From the NCBI GenBank assembly GCA_947631315.1, contig CANRLA010000006.1, positions 1-28,294 of the forward strand: a stretch of 28,294 nucleotides of DNA, written 5' to 3'. This DNA comes from an uncultured Clostridia bacterium. GTDB lineage: Bacteria > Bacillota > Clostridia > TANB77 > CAG-508. The position numbers and the translations under genes are program-made. The notes beneath the pieces were generated by a model that searched no databases, had not been told where the DNA came from, and saw nothing but the letters and a program-made list of their open reading frames with translations. Of this stretch, positions 7,533 through 15,791 are shown in pieces (the stretch's first letter is position 1; each line of letters opens with the position of its first letter).

Positions 7533-7703
7533 ATGGAAGAGAAAAAAGATAATCAAAATAAAAAAATAAAAATAGTAAAAGGACATTCTAAAGATATAGT
7601 TTTTTCAGATGTTAAAGATAGTTTAACATTTGAAGTTCATGAGAATAAAACTAAACAAAATGGTGAAATTGTTATTCCTGAAAATCAAAATCCAAAAGAC
7701 TAA
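7533..7703 (+). CDS. small lysine-rich protein of unknown function (56 aa)
   Basis: The frame MEEKKDNQNKK...KD is 56 codons. AAAGG lies 12 bases upstream (long spacing), promoters lie at 7445-7473 and 7337-7365, and a strong terminator follows. It is highly charged, with no signal peptide or membrane segment; the middle (KIKIVKGHSKDIVFSDV) could form a short beta structure. I do not recognise the family. Its place next to the putative promoter switch means the switch may drive it in one orientation and the pilin in the other. Confidence 0.6.
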   Translation: MEEKKDNQNKKIKIVKGHSKDIVFSDVKDSLTFEVHENKTKQNGEIVIPENQNPKD

Positions 7704-7724
7704 TCATGCAAGTTAAAAGCACCC

Positions 7725-7767
7725 AAAAAATAAAATTCACTCCAAACTGAAGTGAATTTTATTTTTT
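7725..7767. terminator. bidirectional terminator
   Basis: A 17-bp stem (7725-7741 with 7751-7767) around a 9-base loop, with A-runs and T-runs at its ends. It lies between the convergent 56-residue gene and the ROK kinase. Confidence 0.8.
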
Positions 7768-7776
7768 ATTATTCAA

Positions 7777-8688
7777 CTACAACAAAGATGCTCCAATTAT
7801 ACCAGCATCATTTTTAAATTTTGTACACAATAATTTACATTTTACTTCTTTATTGAATACATATTGTTTTAATTTTTCTTCCAATCTTGGTAAAAATATG
7901 TCACTATAATATAAAAAGCTTCCTCCAAAACATATTGCTTCAGGCTCAAATATGTTTATGATATTTGATACTCCCACTGCTAGATTTTCTATATAATTCT
8001 CAATAAATAGCTTTACTTCTTTTGTTTCTATTTTTTCTCTAACATATTTTTGTACATCTTCTGATTTAGTTTCAACATCTAGTTTAAATTTTTTTATAAC
8101 TTCTTTTTTGAATCTCTTCATTGATGCATATGTTTCAAAACATCCTTTATTTCCGCAATTACATAGTGGTCCATTTTTATCAATAACCATATGTCCAAAT
8201 TCAAATCCTGAATTTATTTTTGGTTCTAATAATTCATCATTCATAAATACAGCACTGCCTACTCCCGTTCCAATACATAAGAAAATACAGTCACTATATT
8301 TTTTTAAATTTCCAAATTCCTTTTCTGCTATACCTGAACATTTCCCATCATTTTTTATATAAACTTCTACATTATATTTATTTTCTAAAATTGTTCCAAT
8401 TTCTAAATATTTAACTTTTAAATTAACTAGATTTCTAATTGCTTTTTTCGTAGGATTTCCAGGCGCAGCAATTCCAATTTTTGATATATCATCTATTTCA
8501 TAATCATATTTTTCTAGTAATTTTTCTATTTGTGCATTTATTGTTTCAATAATTAATTGGCCTGCTTTTTCCTCATTTTCTGTTTTTATTGTTGATATAT
8601 CTTTTGTTTCTTTTCCTATTATTTCTCCATATTCATTTACTATCCCAGTTGCTATATGGCTTCCACCTATATCTATTCCTATTTTCAT
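7777..8688 (-). CDS. ROK family sugar kinase (glucokinase-like)
   Basis: A 303-residue cytoplasmic ROK-family kinase that would phosphorylate glucose or an amino sugar with ATP. Visible motifs are the N-terminal phosphate loop (GIDIGGSHIATGIV), IGIAAPG, the catalytic Asp region (VYIKNDGKC), a second phosphate motif (CIGTGVGSA), the substrate/zinc signature EFGHMVI followed by CNCGNKGCFETYAS, and a C-terminal adenosine motif (FGGSF...AGIIGASLL). Length is normal. AGGAGA precedes the ATG. It is a single-gene unit; a hairpin in its 5' leader (8729-8757) might be regulatory. Sugar specificity cannot be read from sequence. Confidence 0.88.
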   Translation of the reverse strand: MKIGIDIGGSHIATGIVNEYGEIIGKETKDISTIKTENEEKAGQLIIETINAQIEKLLEKYDYEIDDISKIGIAAPGNPTKKAIRNLVNLKVKYLEIGTILENKYNVEVYIKNDGKCSGIAEKEFGNLKKYSDCIFLCIGTGVGSAVFMNDELLEPKINSGFEFGHMVIDKNGPLCNCGNKGCFETYASMKRFKKEVIKKFKLDVETKSEDVQKYVREKIETKEVKLFIENYIENLAVGVSNIINIFEPEAICFGGSFLYYSDIFLPRLEEKLKQYVFNKEVKCKLLCTKFKNDAGIIGASLL

Positions 8689-8728
8689 TTACACTTCTCC
8701 TACACTTTTTATTTTTATAGATATTCTG

Positions 8729-8757
8729 CCGTTCTATCTATTTAAATAGGACAACGG
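8729..8757 (-). promoter_or_regulatory. hairpin in the leader of the ROK kinase gene
   Basis: CCGTT...AACGG arms plus the inner palindrome CTATTTAAATAG form an imperfect ~11-bp stem about 40 bases before the ROK start codon. It may be an operator or leader structure; there is no T-run after it. Confidence 0.3.
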
Positions 8758-8786
8758 AACTTTATCCATTGCCCTAAAATTTACAT

Positions 8787-8820
8787 TGTTTCTCTTATTT
8801 TGATTCATAAAATAAGACAA
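8787..8820 (-). terminator. hairpin after pilC, possible end of the pilus operon
   Basis: AAAATAAGACAA (8809-8820) pairs with TTGT...CTTATTTT (8787-8802) over 12 bp with a 4-base bulge, ~20 bases after the pilC stop. No clear U-run follows in the operon direction, so it may be a weak terminator or an RNA-stabilising 3' end. Confidence 0.35.
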
Positions 8821-8840
8821 TTTTTTTAACTTTTTGTTTA

Positions 8841-10187
8841 TTATACTCCTGCTGCTGAGAATAAGAAATTTCCCATATAAACCGTAATACAAGGAACTAG
8901 TACTACTATTGTTATGAATATAAGCATAACACCTATTATACTGTACATTACTTGTGGTAAAACTTTTATTATTTTTTGTAAAATATTATCAATATCCATA
9001 TCCATATATTCAACAAGTTTTTCCATCATAGTAGACAAGTCTGTTTGCATACCTATTTTAAGCATTTCTGTTACCATTGCACTTGGAAGTCCAGAATCTT
9101 CAAATGGTTTAACCCAAGATTCTCCGACAATTATATTATTTATGGATGCTTCAATTATTGATAACATAACATAATTTTTTACAACATTTTTACTAACTTC
9201 CAATGATTCCTGTATTCTCATACCATTCTTTAAGTTCAAAACCATTGCTTTACTTAGTCTTGAAAAGTCTATTGCAAATATTAACTCACCAAAAATTGGA
9301 GCTTTATATTTAAAATAATCCCAATTATATTTTCCTTTTGGTGTTCTTGTATAAGTAAATAATGCTCCTACTATAGCTGCTATTATTGAAACTGGTATAT
9401 ACCAAAATCTTTGAACTTGTGTTAGGAATGCTGAAAATGCCAAAGTATATGCTGGTAACTGGTCTGTAGATCCAACTTGTGCAAATACATCTTGAATGAT
9501 TGGTATGATATAGATACTTCCTACCATTAAAATTATAAATAGTAATATAAATTGAGCGATATTTGGTATTAATATTCCTTTAATTTTCTTGTTTAATGCT
9601 GCAGATGAATCAAGATAGTCAACAGCTTGTTTTAGCGATTCTTCTAATGATCCAGATAGCTCTCCAACCTTTACTAGGTTAATATAAATAGCTGGAAATA
9701 TATCAGAATAATATTCCATTGTTGTATACATATAATCTCCACCTTCAACTCCTGACTGTATATCTTCTAGTATTCCTTTTAGGGTAGAGTTTTCTGTAGA
9801 TGATATTAATGTTGCTAATGCATGAACGTTATTGAATCCTGCTTTCTTTAATAAATAAAAACTTTGTGTAAAAATAACTAAATCCCTATTACTTACTTTT
9901 TGCTGAAGTGATAATGCAATACTAATTCTTTCTTTTGTACTAAACTTTCTTGACTGATTTTTTTTATATATGTTGTTATTATCAGCAACTTTCATTAATT
10001 CTTCTATATTTGATAATCCTGATTTACTATTTCTTTGATAAGTTCCTAAGCTTGTCTGTACTATATCTATTGGTGTCATACCATTTGCTTTTAGTCTTTT
10101 TACTAAATTCTGCTTACTTTTTTCAGTTATTCTACTTCGTACTATAATACCATTATCATCTACTGCTCTATATATATATTCTGGCAT
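8841..10187 (-). CDS. pilC: type IV pilus inner-membrane platform protein PilC
   Basis: A 448-residue member of the T2SF/GspF family. It anchors the assembly motor in the membrane and couples PilB/PilT to pilin insertion. The start MPEYIYRAVDDNG is the family signature (Y-x-Y-x-A-x-D-x-x-G). The first cytoplasmic T2SF domain spans ~residues 95-220 (IFTQSFYLLKKAG, VGELSGSLEESL); the second spans ~290-420 (IDFSRLSKAMVLNLKNGMRI). Three membrane segments are seen: GILIPNIAQFILLFIILMVG, a segment near 255-280, and a C-terminal one. AAGGAG lies 8 bases before the ATG. It is the last gene of the operon, after pilT. Confidence 0.93.
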   Translation of the reverse strand: MPEYIYRAVDDNGIIVRSRITEKSKQNLVKRLKANGMTPIDIVQTSLGTYQRNSKSGLSNIEELMKVADNNNIYKKNQSRKFSTKERISIALSLQQKVSNRDLVIFTQSFYLLKKAGFNNVHALATLISSTENSTLKGILEDIQSGVEGGDYMYTTMEYYSDIFPAIYINLVKVGELSGSLEESLKQAVDYLDSSAALNKKIKGILIPNIAQFILLFIILMVGSIYIIPIIQDVFAQVGSTDQLPAYTLAFSAFLTQVQRFWYIPVSIIAAIVGALFTYTRTPKGKYNWDYFKYKAPIFGELIFAIDFSRLSKAMVLNLKNGMRIQESLEVSKNVVKNYVMLSIIEASINNIIVGESWVKPFEDSGLPSAMVTEMLKIGMQTDLSTMMEKLVEYMDMDIDNILQKIIKVLPQVMYSIIGVMLIFITIVVLVPCITVYMGNFLFSAAGV

Positions 10188-10235
10188 TCATATTTCTCCT
10201 TTCTTAATTATAAAAATAAATCAATTTATTTATTT

Positions 10236-11435
10236 TTAATAATTATTATTCATATTTCCATTGACATTCATACTTCCATTCATACTTCCATTCATATTTC
10301 CATTCATATTGCTATTCATATTTTGTCCTATACTGCCTTTTTCTTCTTTTTTCATTTTTAACTGCATTATTGTTCTATTTAATATTTCAAAATTTTTCTC
10401 TTCAATTTGTGCTTTAGCTTGTTCTAGTGTAATTACATCATTAACATATAAATCTGCAAGTGAGTTTATTAATCCTACACTTCCATTTCCTGATGAACTT
10501 TGTATGGCATCTTCTATTTCAGAAACACTTAATTTTTCTTTTCTTATTATACCTGCTATAATATTGTCAACAACCATAACTTCAGGTATAAGAGTTAATG
10601 TTCCTCTTTTATTTCTAATTAATTTTTGAGAAACAACAAGTTTTAATAATGATGCTATTAAATATTTTATTGTCGTTTGGTCTCTTACTTCATAGAAGTT
10701 TATCATTCTATCAATAGTTTCTGCACAAGATTTTGTATGAAGTGTTCCAAGTACTAAATGTCCTGATTCTGCTGTTTCTATTGCTGCATCTAAAGTTTCT
10801 TTATCTCTTATCTCCCCAATTACTAGAATATCACAGTCTTCTCTTAATGAGTTTTTAGTTCCAATGCTATATGTTGGCATATCTGAACCTACTGCTACTT
10901 CCTTTTGGACTATTATTGATTTTTTTGATGTGTGTTTATATTCTACGGGACTTTCTAAAGTTAATATTTTTCTATTTTCGTTTTCATTTATATAATTAAT
11001 TAAAGCATTAAGAGTTGTTGATTTACCTGAGTTTGTTTTTCCAGTAACTAGAATTAATCCTTGAGTTTGAGCTGTCATTCTTCTAACTATATCTGGTACT
11101 CCTAAATCTTCATATCTTGGTAATTCATTTCTTATTAATCTAGTAGTAATTACTGGGGTTCCGTCAGAATATGATATATTAATTCTTAAACGAATATCAT
11201 TAAATTCTTCTGAACAGTCTAAAACTTTTTTCTCTTTAAATAATTTATCTTTTTCTACATTTCCTTTTAGGAAATAATCATACGCTTCCCACATATCATC
11301 TTTATTAATAACGTTGAATTCATCTAATGTAACAAGCTCCCTATTAATTCTAAGTATTGGTTTTAGACCACTAATAAAATGTGCATCTGAAGCTTTCAAA
11401 TCTTCTGCCTTTTTTAAAATTCCATTTACGTCCAT
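10236..11435 (-). CDS. pilT: type IV pilus retraction ATPase PilT
   Basis: A 399-residue PilT/VirB11-type ATPase that depolymerises pili. It has a Walker A variant (GKTNSGKSTT), an Asp box region, Walker B (ILVIGEIRDKETLDAA) and the His box (GHLVLGTLHTKSCAETIDRMI). The C-terminal PilT helix region, usually AIRNLIRE, is IAGIIRKEKLS here. The last ~25 residues are an Asn/Met/Gly/Ser repeat not normal for PilT (see 10251-10320). It follows pilB by 20 bases and has an AAAGGA site. The substitution of the usual GPTGSGKS by GKTNSGKS still fits GxxxxGK[ST]. Confidence 0.92.
   Translation of the reverse strand: MDVNGILKKAEDLKASDAHFISGLKPILRINRELVTLDEFNVINKDDMWEAYDYFLKGNVEKDKLFKEKKVLDCSEEFNDIRLRINISYSDGTPVITTRLIRNELPRYEDLGVPDIVRRMTAQTQGLILVTGKTNSGKSTTLNALINYINENENRKILTLESPVEYKHTSKKSIIVQKEVAVGSDMPTYSIGTKNSLREDCDILVIGEIRDKETLDAAIETAESGHLVLGTLHTKSCAETIDRMINFYEVRDQTTIKYLIASLLKLVVSQKLIRNKRGTLTLIPEVMVVDNIIAGIIRKEKLSVSEIEDAIQSSSGNGSVGLINSLADLYVNDVITLEQAKAQIEEKNFEILNRTIMQLKMKKEEKGSIGQNMNSNMNGNMNGSMNGSMNVNGNMNNNY
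10251..10320 (-). repeat. 12-base tandem repeats encoding the PilT tail
   Basis: About five to six copies of a 12-base unit (ATGAATGGAAAT/GT on the minus strand), one interrupted by GTCAAT. They encode N-M-N-G-N/S repeats at the C-terminus of PilT. A 12-base unit keeps frame if the copy number changes. Confidence 0.75.
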
Positions 11436-11455
11436 ATCTTAAATTCCTTTCATTT

Positions 11456-13081
11456 TTAATAGAATAATAATTGATTATTAATTTCTTCCATTGTGGTTAT
11501 ACCATTGATTACTTTGCTTATTCCATCTACTAATAAAGGTTTATATCCTTCTTTTAGTGCCTCATCTCTAATTTGTAATGTAGAAGCATTATTTACAATT
11601 AATTCTTTTATAGTATCTGTAATTATTAATGTTTCAAACATAGCTATTCTATCAAAGTATCCACTATTATTACATTCTCCACATCCTACAGCGTCATAAG
11701 TTACATGATTGTCTACATCAAAATTTACGTTGTACTTTTCGCCGATTTTATTTATAATTTGCTTTTCTTCTTCTGTAAAAGGTCTTTCACGTCTACAATT
11801 TGGGCAAAGTTTTCTTACTAATCTTTGTGATATAGATGTTGCAAGCGTACTTGAGATATCATAATTTGATATATTCATTTTTCTTAATCTCGATATAACT
11901 TCTATTGCATTTAAAGTGTGTATTGTTGTTAAAACATAATGTCCTGTTTGTCCAGCTTGCATAGCAATTTCTGCTGTTTCTTGATCTCTTATTTCTCCAA
12001 CAAGAATAATATTTGGATCTTGTCTTAATACTGTTCTTAGCGATCCTGCAAATGTTGTTCTAGGATCAATTTCTATTTGATTTAGTCCTGGTATTCTTAT
12101 TTCTACTGGGTCTTCTATTGTAGTTATATTTATTTCAGGTTTATCTAAGAAATTAATTACACTATATAAAGTTGTGGTTTTTCCTTCTCCAGTAGGAGCA
12201 GCAATTACTGTTATGCTATTTCTCTTATCAAATGCATCTTTTATAAGTTTAGGATCATTTGGATAACCCAATTCAAATAAACTTTTTATTGTTGTATTTT
12301 TCTTTAATAACCTTAAAACAAATTTTTCTCCATGTATATTCATTTGAGATGAAGAACGTATATTGTAATCAGGATACATTATAATTCTTCCATCTTGTGG
12401 TTCTTGTTTTTCTTGATGCATATTAGAGATAGATTTTAATCTTCCTATTATTTGAGTTTGTTTTTCCTTATCTATATGAGCTACATCAAAAAGGATTCCA
12501 TCAATTCTATATCTTACTCTAATGTAGTCTTCCAATGGTTCTATGTGTATATCTGAGGCTCTTTGTTTCATTCCTGCCTTTATGATATTATCAACAATAC
12601 CAGCACCATTTGCATCTGTATCTATAGCTTCTGTTGATACTCTATCTAAATCATTAATAACTTGTTCTATTAATGTTTTAAAAGTTATATAACTCTCCAT
12701 TACTAGTCCTTTATTAAGCATTAGTAATCTTACTGCTTCCATTTGGGCTCTATTACTTGTACTTGCAAAACAAACTTTTATTACTCCATTATCGATTTCA
12801 AATGGAACTGCTAAGTCTTCTTTTGCAATATCCAAAGATATATAATTTGTTACTTTTATTTTTATTTCACTAGATGTAAGATATATGGTTTTTTCCTCTA
12901 ATATTTCTCCCATTGCTTCTAAGAGCTTTCTAGGATCTGCTAAATTTAATTTAAATAAAATGTCCCCAATTTTTTCTCTTGGATTATTATTTTGATATTC
13001 AATTGCTTTTGATATGTCTTGTTGAGAAACAACACCCCTTTTAACTAATTCAATGCCTAAAGCTTGTCTAAATTGTGGCAT
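11456..13081 (-). CDS. pilB: type IV pilus assembly ATPase PilB
   Basis: A 541-residue GspE/PilB ATPase that powers pilus extension. Residues ~1-140 form an MshEN-like N-terminal domain (LGIELVKRGVVSQQDISKAI, then KIGDILFKLN). The first Arg of the c-di-GMP-binding RLG motif is Ala here, so c-di-GMP binding is doubtful. The ATPase core has Walker A as APTGEGKTTTLYS (Ala in place of the first Gly), Walker B ILVGEIRDQETAEIAM and the His box GHYVLTTIHTLNA. A zinc knuckle with two Cys pairs (CPNC, CGEC) is typical of PilB. AAGGAGAAC precedes the ATG; pilT follows directly. Confidence 0.94.
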   Translation of the reverse strand: MPQFRQALGIELVKRGVVSQQDISKAIEYQNNNPREKIGDILFKLNLADPRKLLEAMGEILEEKTIYLTSSEIKIKVTNYISLDIAKEDLAVPFEIDNGVIKVCFASTSNRAQMEAVRLLMLNKGLVMESYITFKTLIEQVINDLDRVSTEAIDTDANGAGIVDNIIKAGMKQRASDIHIEPLEDYIRVRYRIDGILFDVAHIDKEKQTQIIGRLKSISNMHQEKQEPQDGRIIMYPDYNIRSSSQMNIHGEKFVLRLLKKNTTIKSLFELGYPNDPKLIKDAFDKRNSITVIAAPTGEGKTTTLYSVINFLDKPEINITTIEDPVEIRIPGLNQIEIDPRTTFAGSLRTVLRQDPNIILVGEIRDQETAEIAMQAGQTGHYVLTTIHTLNAIEVISRLRKMNISNYDISSTLATSISQRLVRKLCPNCRRERPFTEEEKQIINKIGEKYNVNFDVDNHVTYDAVGCGECNNSGYFDRIAMFETLIITDTIKELIVNNASTLQIRDEALKEGYKPLLVDGISKVINGITTMEEINNQLLFY

Positions 13082-13140
13082 AATGTTCTCCTTTCATTAA
13101 AAATTTAATTTATTTTTTTCACACTTTTTGCATTATTTTG

Positions 13141-13599
13141 TTACCAATACTTGCAAACATATTTTATATTTTTTTCGAAAACTGGTTTATCCGCATTTTT
13201 TCCAGTTTTTATTGTAACATCAATCGTATTTTTATTTGAGCCATTTCCTGTAGCATAAGTTGCTTTAAAATCTACTATATTTCTTGCAATTTTTTCTTTA
13301 TTTTTATATATTGCTTTTTCATTTTTTATATAAGTATATTTTGTACTACTTCCAAAATTTATAGTAACATTTCCTGTGCTTTGATCACTTTGTACACTTG
13401 CTTGACTACTAGATTTCACATCACCCACAAAATAAGTATTAAATTTATTAAATTCTTCTGAGCTCAACTGTTCTGAACTAATTTTGTCTAAATTACCATA
13501 TATATAACTACTTAATGAGGCAAGTAGTGCAATAGTTATTGAGAATATCATTACATAAATAACTAAAGCCGCTAATGTTACTCCTTTTTCATTCTTCAT
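13141..13599 (-). CDS. minor prepilin (PilW/PilX-like position)
   Basis: A 152-residue prepilin-like protein. KGVTLAALVIYVMIFSITIALLAS is a class III signal: basic leader, Gly, then a hydrophobic helix. The Glu-5 that most pilins use is replaced (GVTLA), as in some minor pilins. The C-terminal globular part is beta-rich (ends KYVCKYW). It starts 5 bases after the preceding pilin's stop. Position between pilD and pilB, next to another minor pilin, suggests a priming-complex subunit. Confidence 0.72.
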   Translation of the reverse strand: MKNEKGVTLAALVIYVMIFSITIALLASLSSYIYGNLDKISSEQLSSEEFNKFNTYFVGDVKSSSQASVQSDQSTGNVTINFGSSTKYTYIKNEKAIYKNKEKIARNIVDFKATYATGNGSNKNTIDVTIKTGKNADKPVFEKNIKYVCKYW

Positions 13600-13604
13600 A
13601 TTTT

Positions 13605-14030
13605 TTACCCACTCTCTTTTACCTTTATTTTACTCATTGGAAGTGTCATTTGATTTTCTCCAACAGTATAAACAACAGTTATAGTAATTTTTTTTACCAA
13701 ATCCTGGTCTACTTTTGATTCATCTTTATAATTTTCTAAATAAGAATATACACGGCTATCATTTTTTTCATCATTAAAATATGTTTCCAAACCCGATTGT
13801 TTAATAAGCTCTTTTACTTTATCTTCACTAACGTTTTCATAACTTTCTAAATCTATTTTTTCAAATATGTCTGTAATACAACCTAATGCATATTGATGTA
13901 CTTTTATCTGAGTTGTTGTTACATAAATTTGATAATACATACTAGCCACTACTGCAGCTGAAAGAATAAAAATAATTATTCCTGCAACCATATCCATTCC
14001 TGTTGCGCCTGCTTCACTTTTAATTTTCAT
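13605..14030 (-). CDS. minor prepilin-like protein
   Basis: A 141-residue protein with a short basic N-terminus (MKIKSEAGATGMDM) and one hydrophobic helix (VAGIIIFILSAAVVASMYY), then a soluble domain ending in beta strands. It resembles PilV/PilX-type minor pilins, although the cleavage motif (GATGMDM) is degenerate. Its ATG directly follows the pilD stop (TAAATG), and its ribosome site lies in the last pilD codons, so translation is probably coupled. Role inferred from context. Confidence 0.65.
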   Translation of the reverse strand: MKIKSEAGATGMDMVAGIIIFILSAAVVASMYYQIYVTTTQIKVHQYALGCITDIFEKIDLESYENVSEDKVKELIKQSGLETYFNDEKNDSRVYSYLENYKDESKVDQDLVKKITITVVYTVGENQMTLPMSKIKVKESG

Positions 14031-14825
14031 TTAACCACCTATTTGAGATAAAAATATAGAAATCCACACTATTGCATTAGACATACAAATATAAGATGCA
14101 ATTGGTAAGTTATTATTATATTTTTTCCCTTTATTTAAAATTTTATTAATTAATAATTTTATTGCAACTATTAATAATGCAAAGATAATTGTTAAAATAG
14201 TTCCTATTTCTAGAGTAAAGAAATTAATTATGATGCACAATATAATAGAAGATAATTCATAATCTTTTTTATTTTTTTTCTTTATTCTGCATATACTTAA
14301 AATGGTTAATATCGTTATAATAACTAGATAAATTATAACTCTATTTAAGTTAAATATATTAGATGTGAAATATTGATATATAATATTTAAAAAAGATATT
14401 ACTATACCATATATCAGTACTCCTTTATTTATTTGTCTATGTTCAATATCTATTCCAGCTATTAGAAATAAGAATATTATGTAAAGAATACCCAAAGCAA
14501 ATTCTATGCCTTTTATTGAAAATATTGTATAAGCGTTTATTCCTAATCCTAATGCTAAAACAACAAAAGATATTCCACAAATTATTTCTATTAGTGGATA
14601 TCTAAAACTTATTTTAGATTTGCAATACTTACATTTTCCCTTTAAGCAAAAATAACTTAATACAGGAATCATATCAAAAAATCCGAGCTTATGATTGCAT
14701 TTTGGGCAGTATGATTGCTTATAAACAATATTTTGATGTAATGGAATTCTATATGTAGCTAATGTTAAGAAACTACCAAATACAGTTCCTGCAATAAATA
14801 TTAATATATAAAGTATTGCTTCCAT
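14031..14825 (-). CDS. pilD: prepilin peptidase PilD
   Basis: A 264-residue polytopic membrane aspartyl protease that cleaves prepilin leaders and may N-methylate the new end. The N-terminus has the typical FGSFL...YRIP region and two Cys pairs (CPKC, CKYC) of the cytoplasmic methyltransferase-type domain. The first catalytic Asp is in AGIDIEHRQI. The second, normally GxGD-x-K-L, is probably the Asp in KKDYEL; the Gly residues are lost. About eight hydrophobic segments are visible. Length is normal. AAGAAGGGAA precedes the ATG. A structured RNA separates it from the major pilin gene. Confidence 0.88.
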   Translation of the reverse strand: MEAILYILIFIAGTVFGSFLTLATYRIPLHQNIVYKQSYCPKCNHKLGFFDMIPVLSYFCLKGKCKYCKSKISFRYPLIEIICGISFVVLALGLGINAYTIFSIKGIEFALGILYIIFLFLIAGIDIEHRQINKGVLIYGIVISFLNIIYQYFTSNIFNLNRVIIYLVIITILTILSICRIKKKNKKDYELSSIILCIIINFFTLEIGTILTIIFALLIVAIKLLINKILNKGKKYNNNLPIASYICMSNAIVWISIFLSQIGG

Positions 14826-14858
14826 TAAAATTTCCCTTCTTAAAAAATAATCTTTTTA

Positions 14859-14944
14859 CCTCAAATAGAGGCTACCTAAATACGATTTTTGCTATCGCAT
14901 ATAATCATTGAAATTAATACAATGATTTCATTATAGGTAACCTC
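14859..14944 (-). ncRNA. structured RNA between the major pilin gene and pilD (three-way junction)
   Basis: On the minus-strand transcript a closing stem, GAGGTTACCTA with TAGGTAGCCTC (14934-14944 with 14868-14878, 11 bp), encloses two hairpins. One is AATCATTG/CAATGATT (14920-14927 with 14903-14910, 8 bp); the other is ATGCGAT/ATCGTAT (14894-14900 with 14880-14886, 7 bp). The two non-Watson-Crick pairs are G-U on the minus strand but would be A-C mismatches on the plus strand, which favours the operon-sense RNA. CCTC of the closing stem can instead pair with GAGG just downstream (14859-14862), giving an alternative hairpin. It may tune pilin versus downstream expression, or be a riboswitch-like leader of pilD. 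Confidence 0.55.
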
Positions 14945-15002
14945 ATATTTAGAAGTATAATCATTATAATAAAAATTTTTTAAAAAATTTGTTTTATTTT
15001 TA

Positions 15003-15227
15003 TTAACTTTCAGTATGTGAATATTGTTCTACATAGTTATAAATATCATTAACAAGATTTGATTCTTTCTTTTGCTCATCTTCATATTGATTAGCTGCTG
15101 TTCTTGTCTTATCAAATAGCCCACCTTGTGTAACTGCTAATGAAAGTGTAACTCCTGCTAAGATTAAAAGTATAATAATTGTTACTACTAATGCTATTAA
15201 AGTTATACCTCTTTCTTTCTTGAACAT
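15003..15227 (-). CDS. short major-type type IV pilin
   Basis: A 74-residue pilin. The leader MFKKERG and the helix ITLIALVVTIIILLILAG followed by VTLSLAV are a textbook class III signal, though the fifth residue after the cut is not the usual Glu (GITLIA). The soluble part is only ~35 residues of mostly charged helix (NQYEDEQKKESNLVNDIYNYV), far shorter than classical 140-160-residue pilins but known in clostridial operons. It has a strong AGGAGG site. Position in the middle of the operon and its own upstream palindrome suggest the main structural subunit, but that is inference. Confidence 0.8.
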   Translation of the reverse strand: MFKKERGITLIALVVTIIILLILAGVTLSLAVTQGGLFDKTRTAANQYEDEQKKESNLVNDIYNYVEQYSHTES

Positions 15228-15264
15228 AATTTTCTTCCCTCCTTAGTAAAATTTGTGTTATATA

Positions 15265-15286
15265 TATATTTATTATAATAAATATA
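15265..15286 (-). promoter_or_regulatory. 22-bp perfect palindrome upstream of the pilin gene
   Basis: The stretch from 15265 to 15286 (arm TATATTTATTA) is perfectly self-complementary and contains a TATAAT on the minus strand. It lies ~40 bases before the pilin start. It may be an operator over an internal pilin promoter; no good -35 box is present. Confidence 0.35.
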
Positions 15287-15305
15287 ACCTAAATTAATTA
15301 AAATA

Positions 15306-15740
15306 TTATTTTGTATTACCACCTATTCCTGATGCTGTATAATAATTATCTGTTGTATTTTTATCCTTTTCTTGTGGTAGTTGAGTTTGTCCTGAACTAG
15401 GATTTCCTGTTGTTACATTTTCTGAGCCTTCTCCTCCCTCTGTAGAAGCACTTGATACTGCAAAAGGATCTACTTTTCCTGGTCTATAACTATCATTTTG
15501 CTTATACATCGAAAGGTCTGCGTCTGTAATTTCATAAGTTCTTTGTTGTTCCATTAATTCTGAATTAGCTTCTTCTTCTATTTCCTTAGCAACTTCTTCT
15601 GATGCTTGGTATGCTGTTGCTTTGCTAGGAATCACCCTATTGGATGGAATATATTGATAAAATACTACTGCTAAAATTAGAATTACTGCTACAACTATTA
15701 AAAGAGTAATTAAAATTTCTTTAAATATATTCTTTTTCAT
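15306..15740 (-). CDS. PilP-like single-pass membrane protein of the pilus operon
   Basis: A 144-residue protein: cytoplasmic MKKNIFKEI, one membrane helix (ILITLLIVVAVILILAVVFY), then an outward-facing low-complexity region rich in Glu, Ser, Gly and Gln. YRPGKVDPFAVS recalls the conserved (R)DPF motif of PilP lipoproteins, and the gene follows pilO as pilP does elsewhere. There is no lipobox and no beta-barrel domain, and Gram-positives lack the secretin PilP contacts. I call it PilP-like by position and the DPF motif only. Confidence 0.5.
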   Translation of the reverse strand: MKKNIFKEILITLLIVVAVILILAVVFYQYIPSNRVIPSKATAYQASEEVAKEIEEEANSELMEQQRTYEITDADLSMYKQNDSYRPGKVDPFAVSSASTEGGEGSENVTTGNPSSGQTQLPQEKDKNTTDNYYTASGIGGNTK

Positions 15741-15791
15741 TTTGCTTTTTCGCTAGTATAAACTAACATTACTCCTTTCTATATTTATTAT

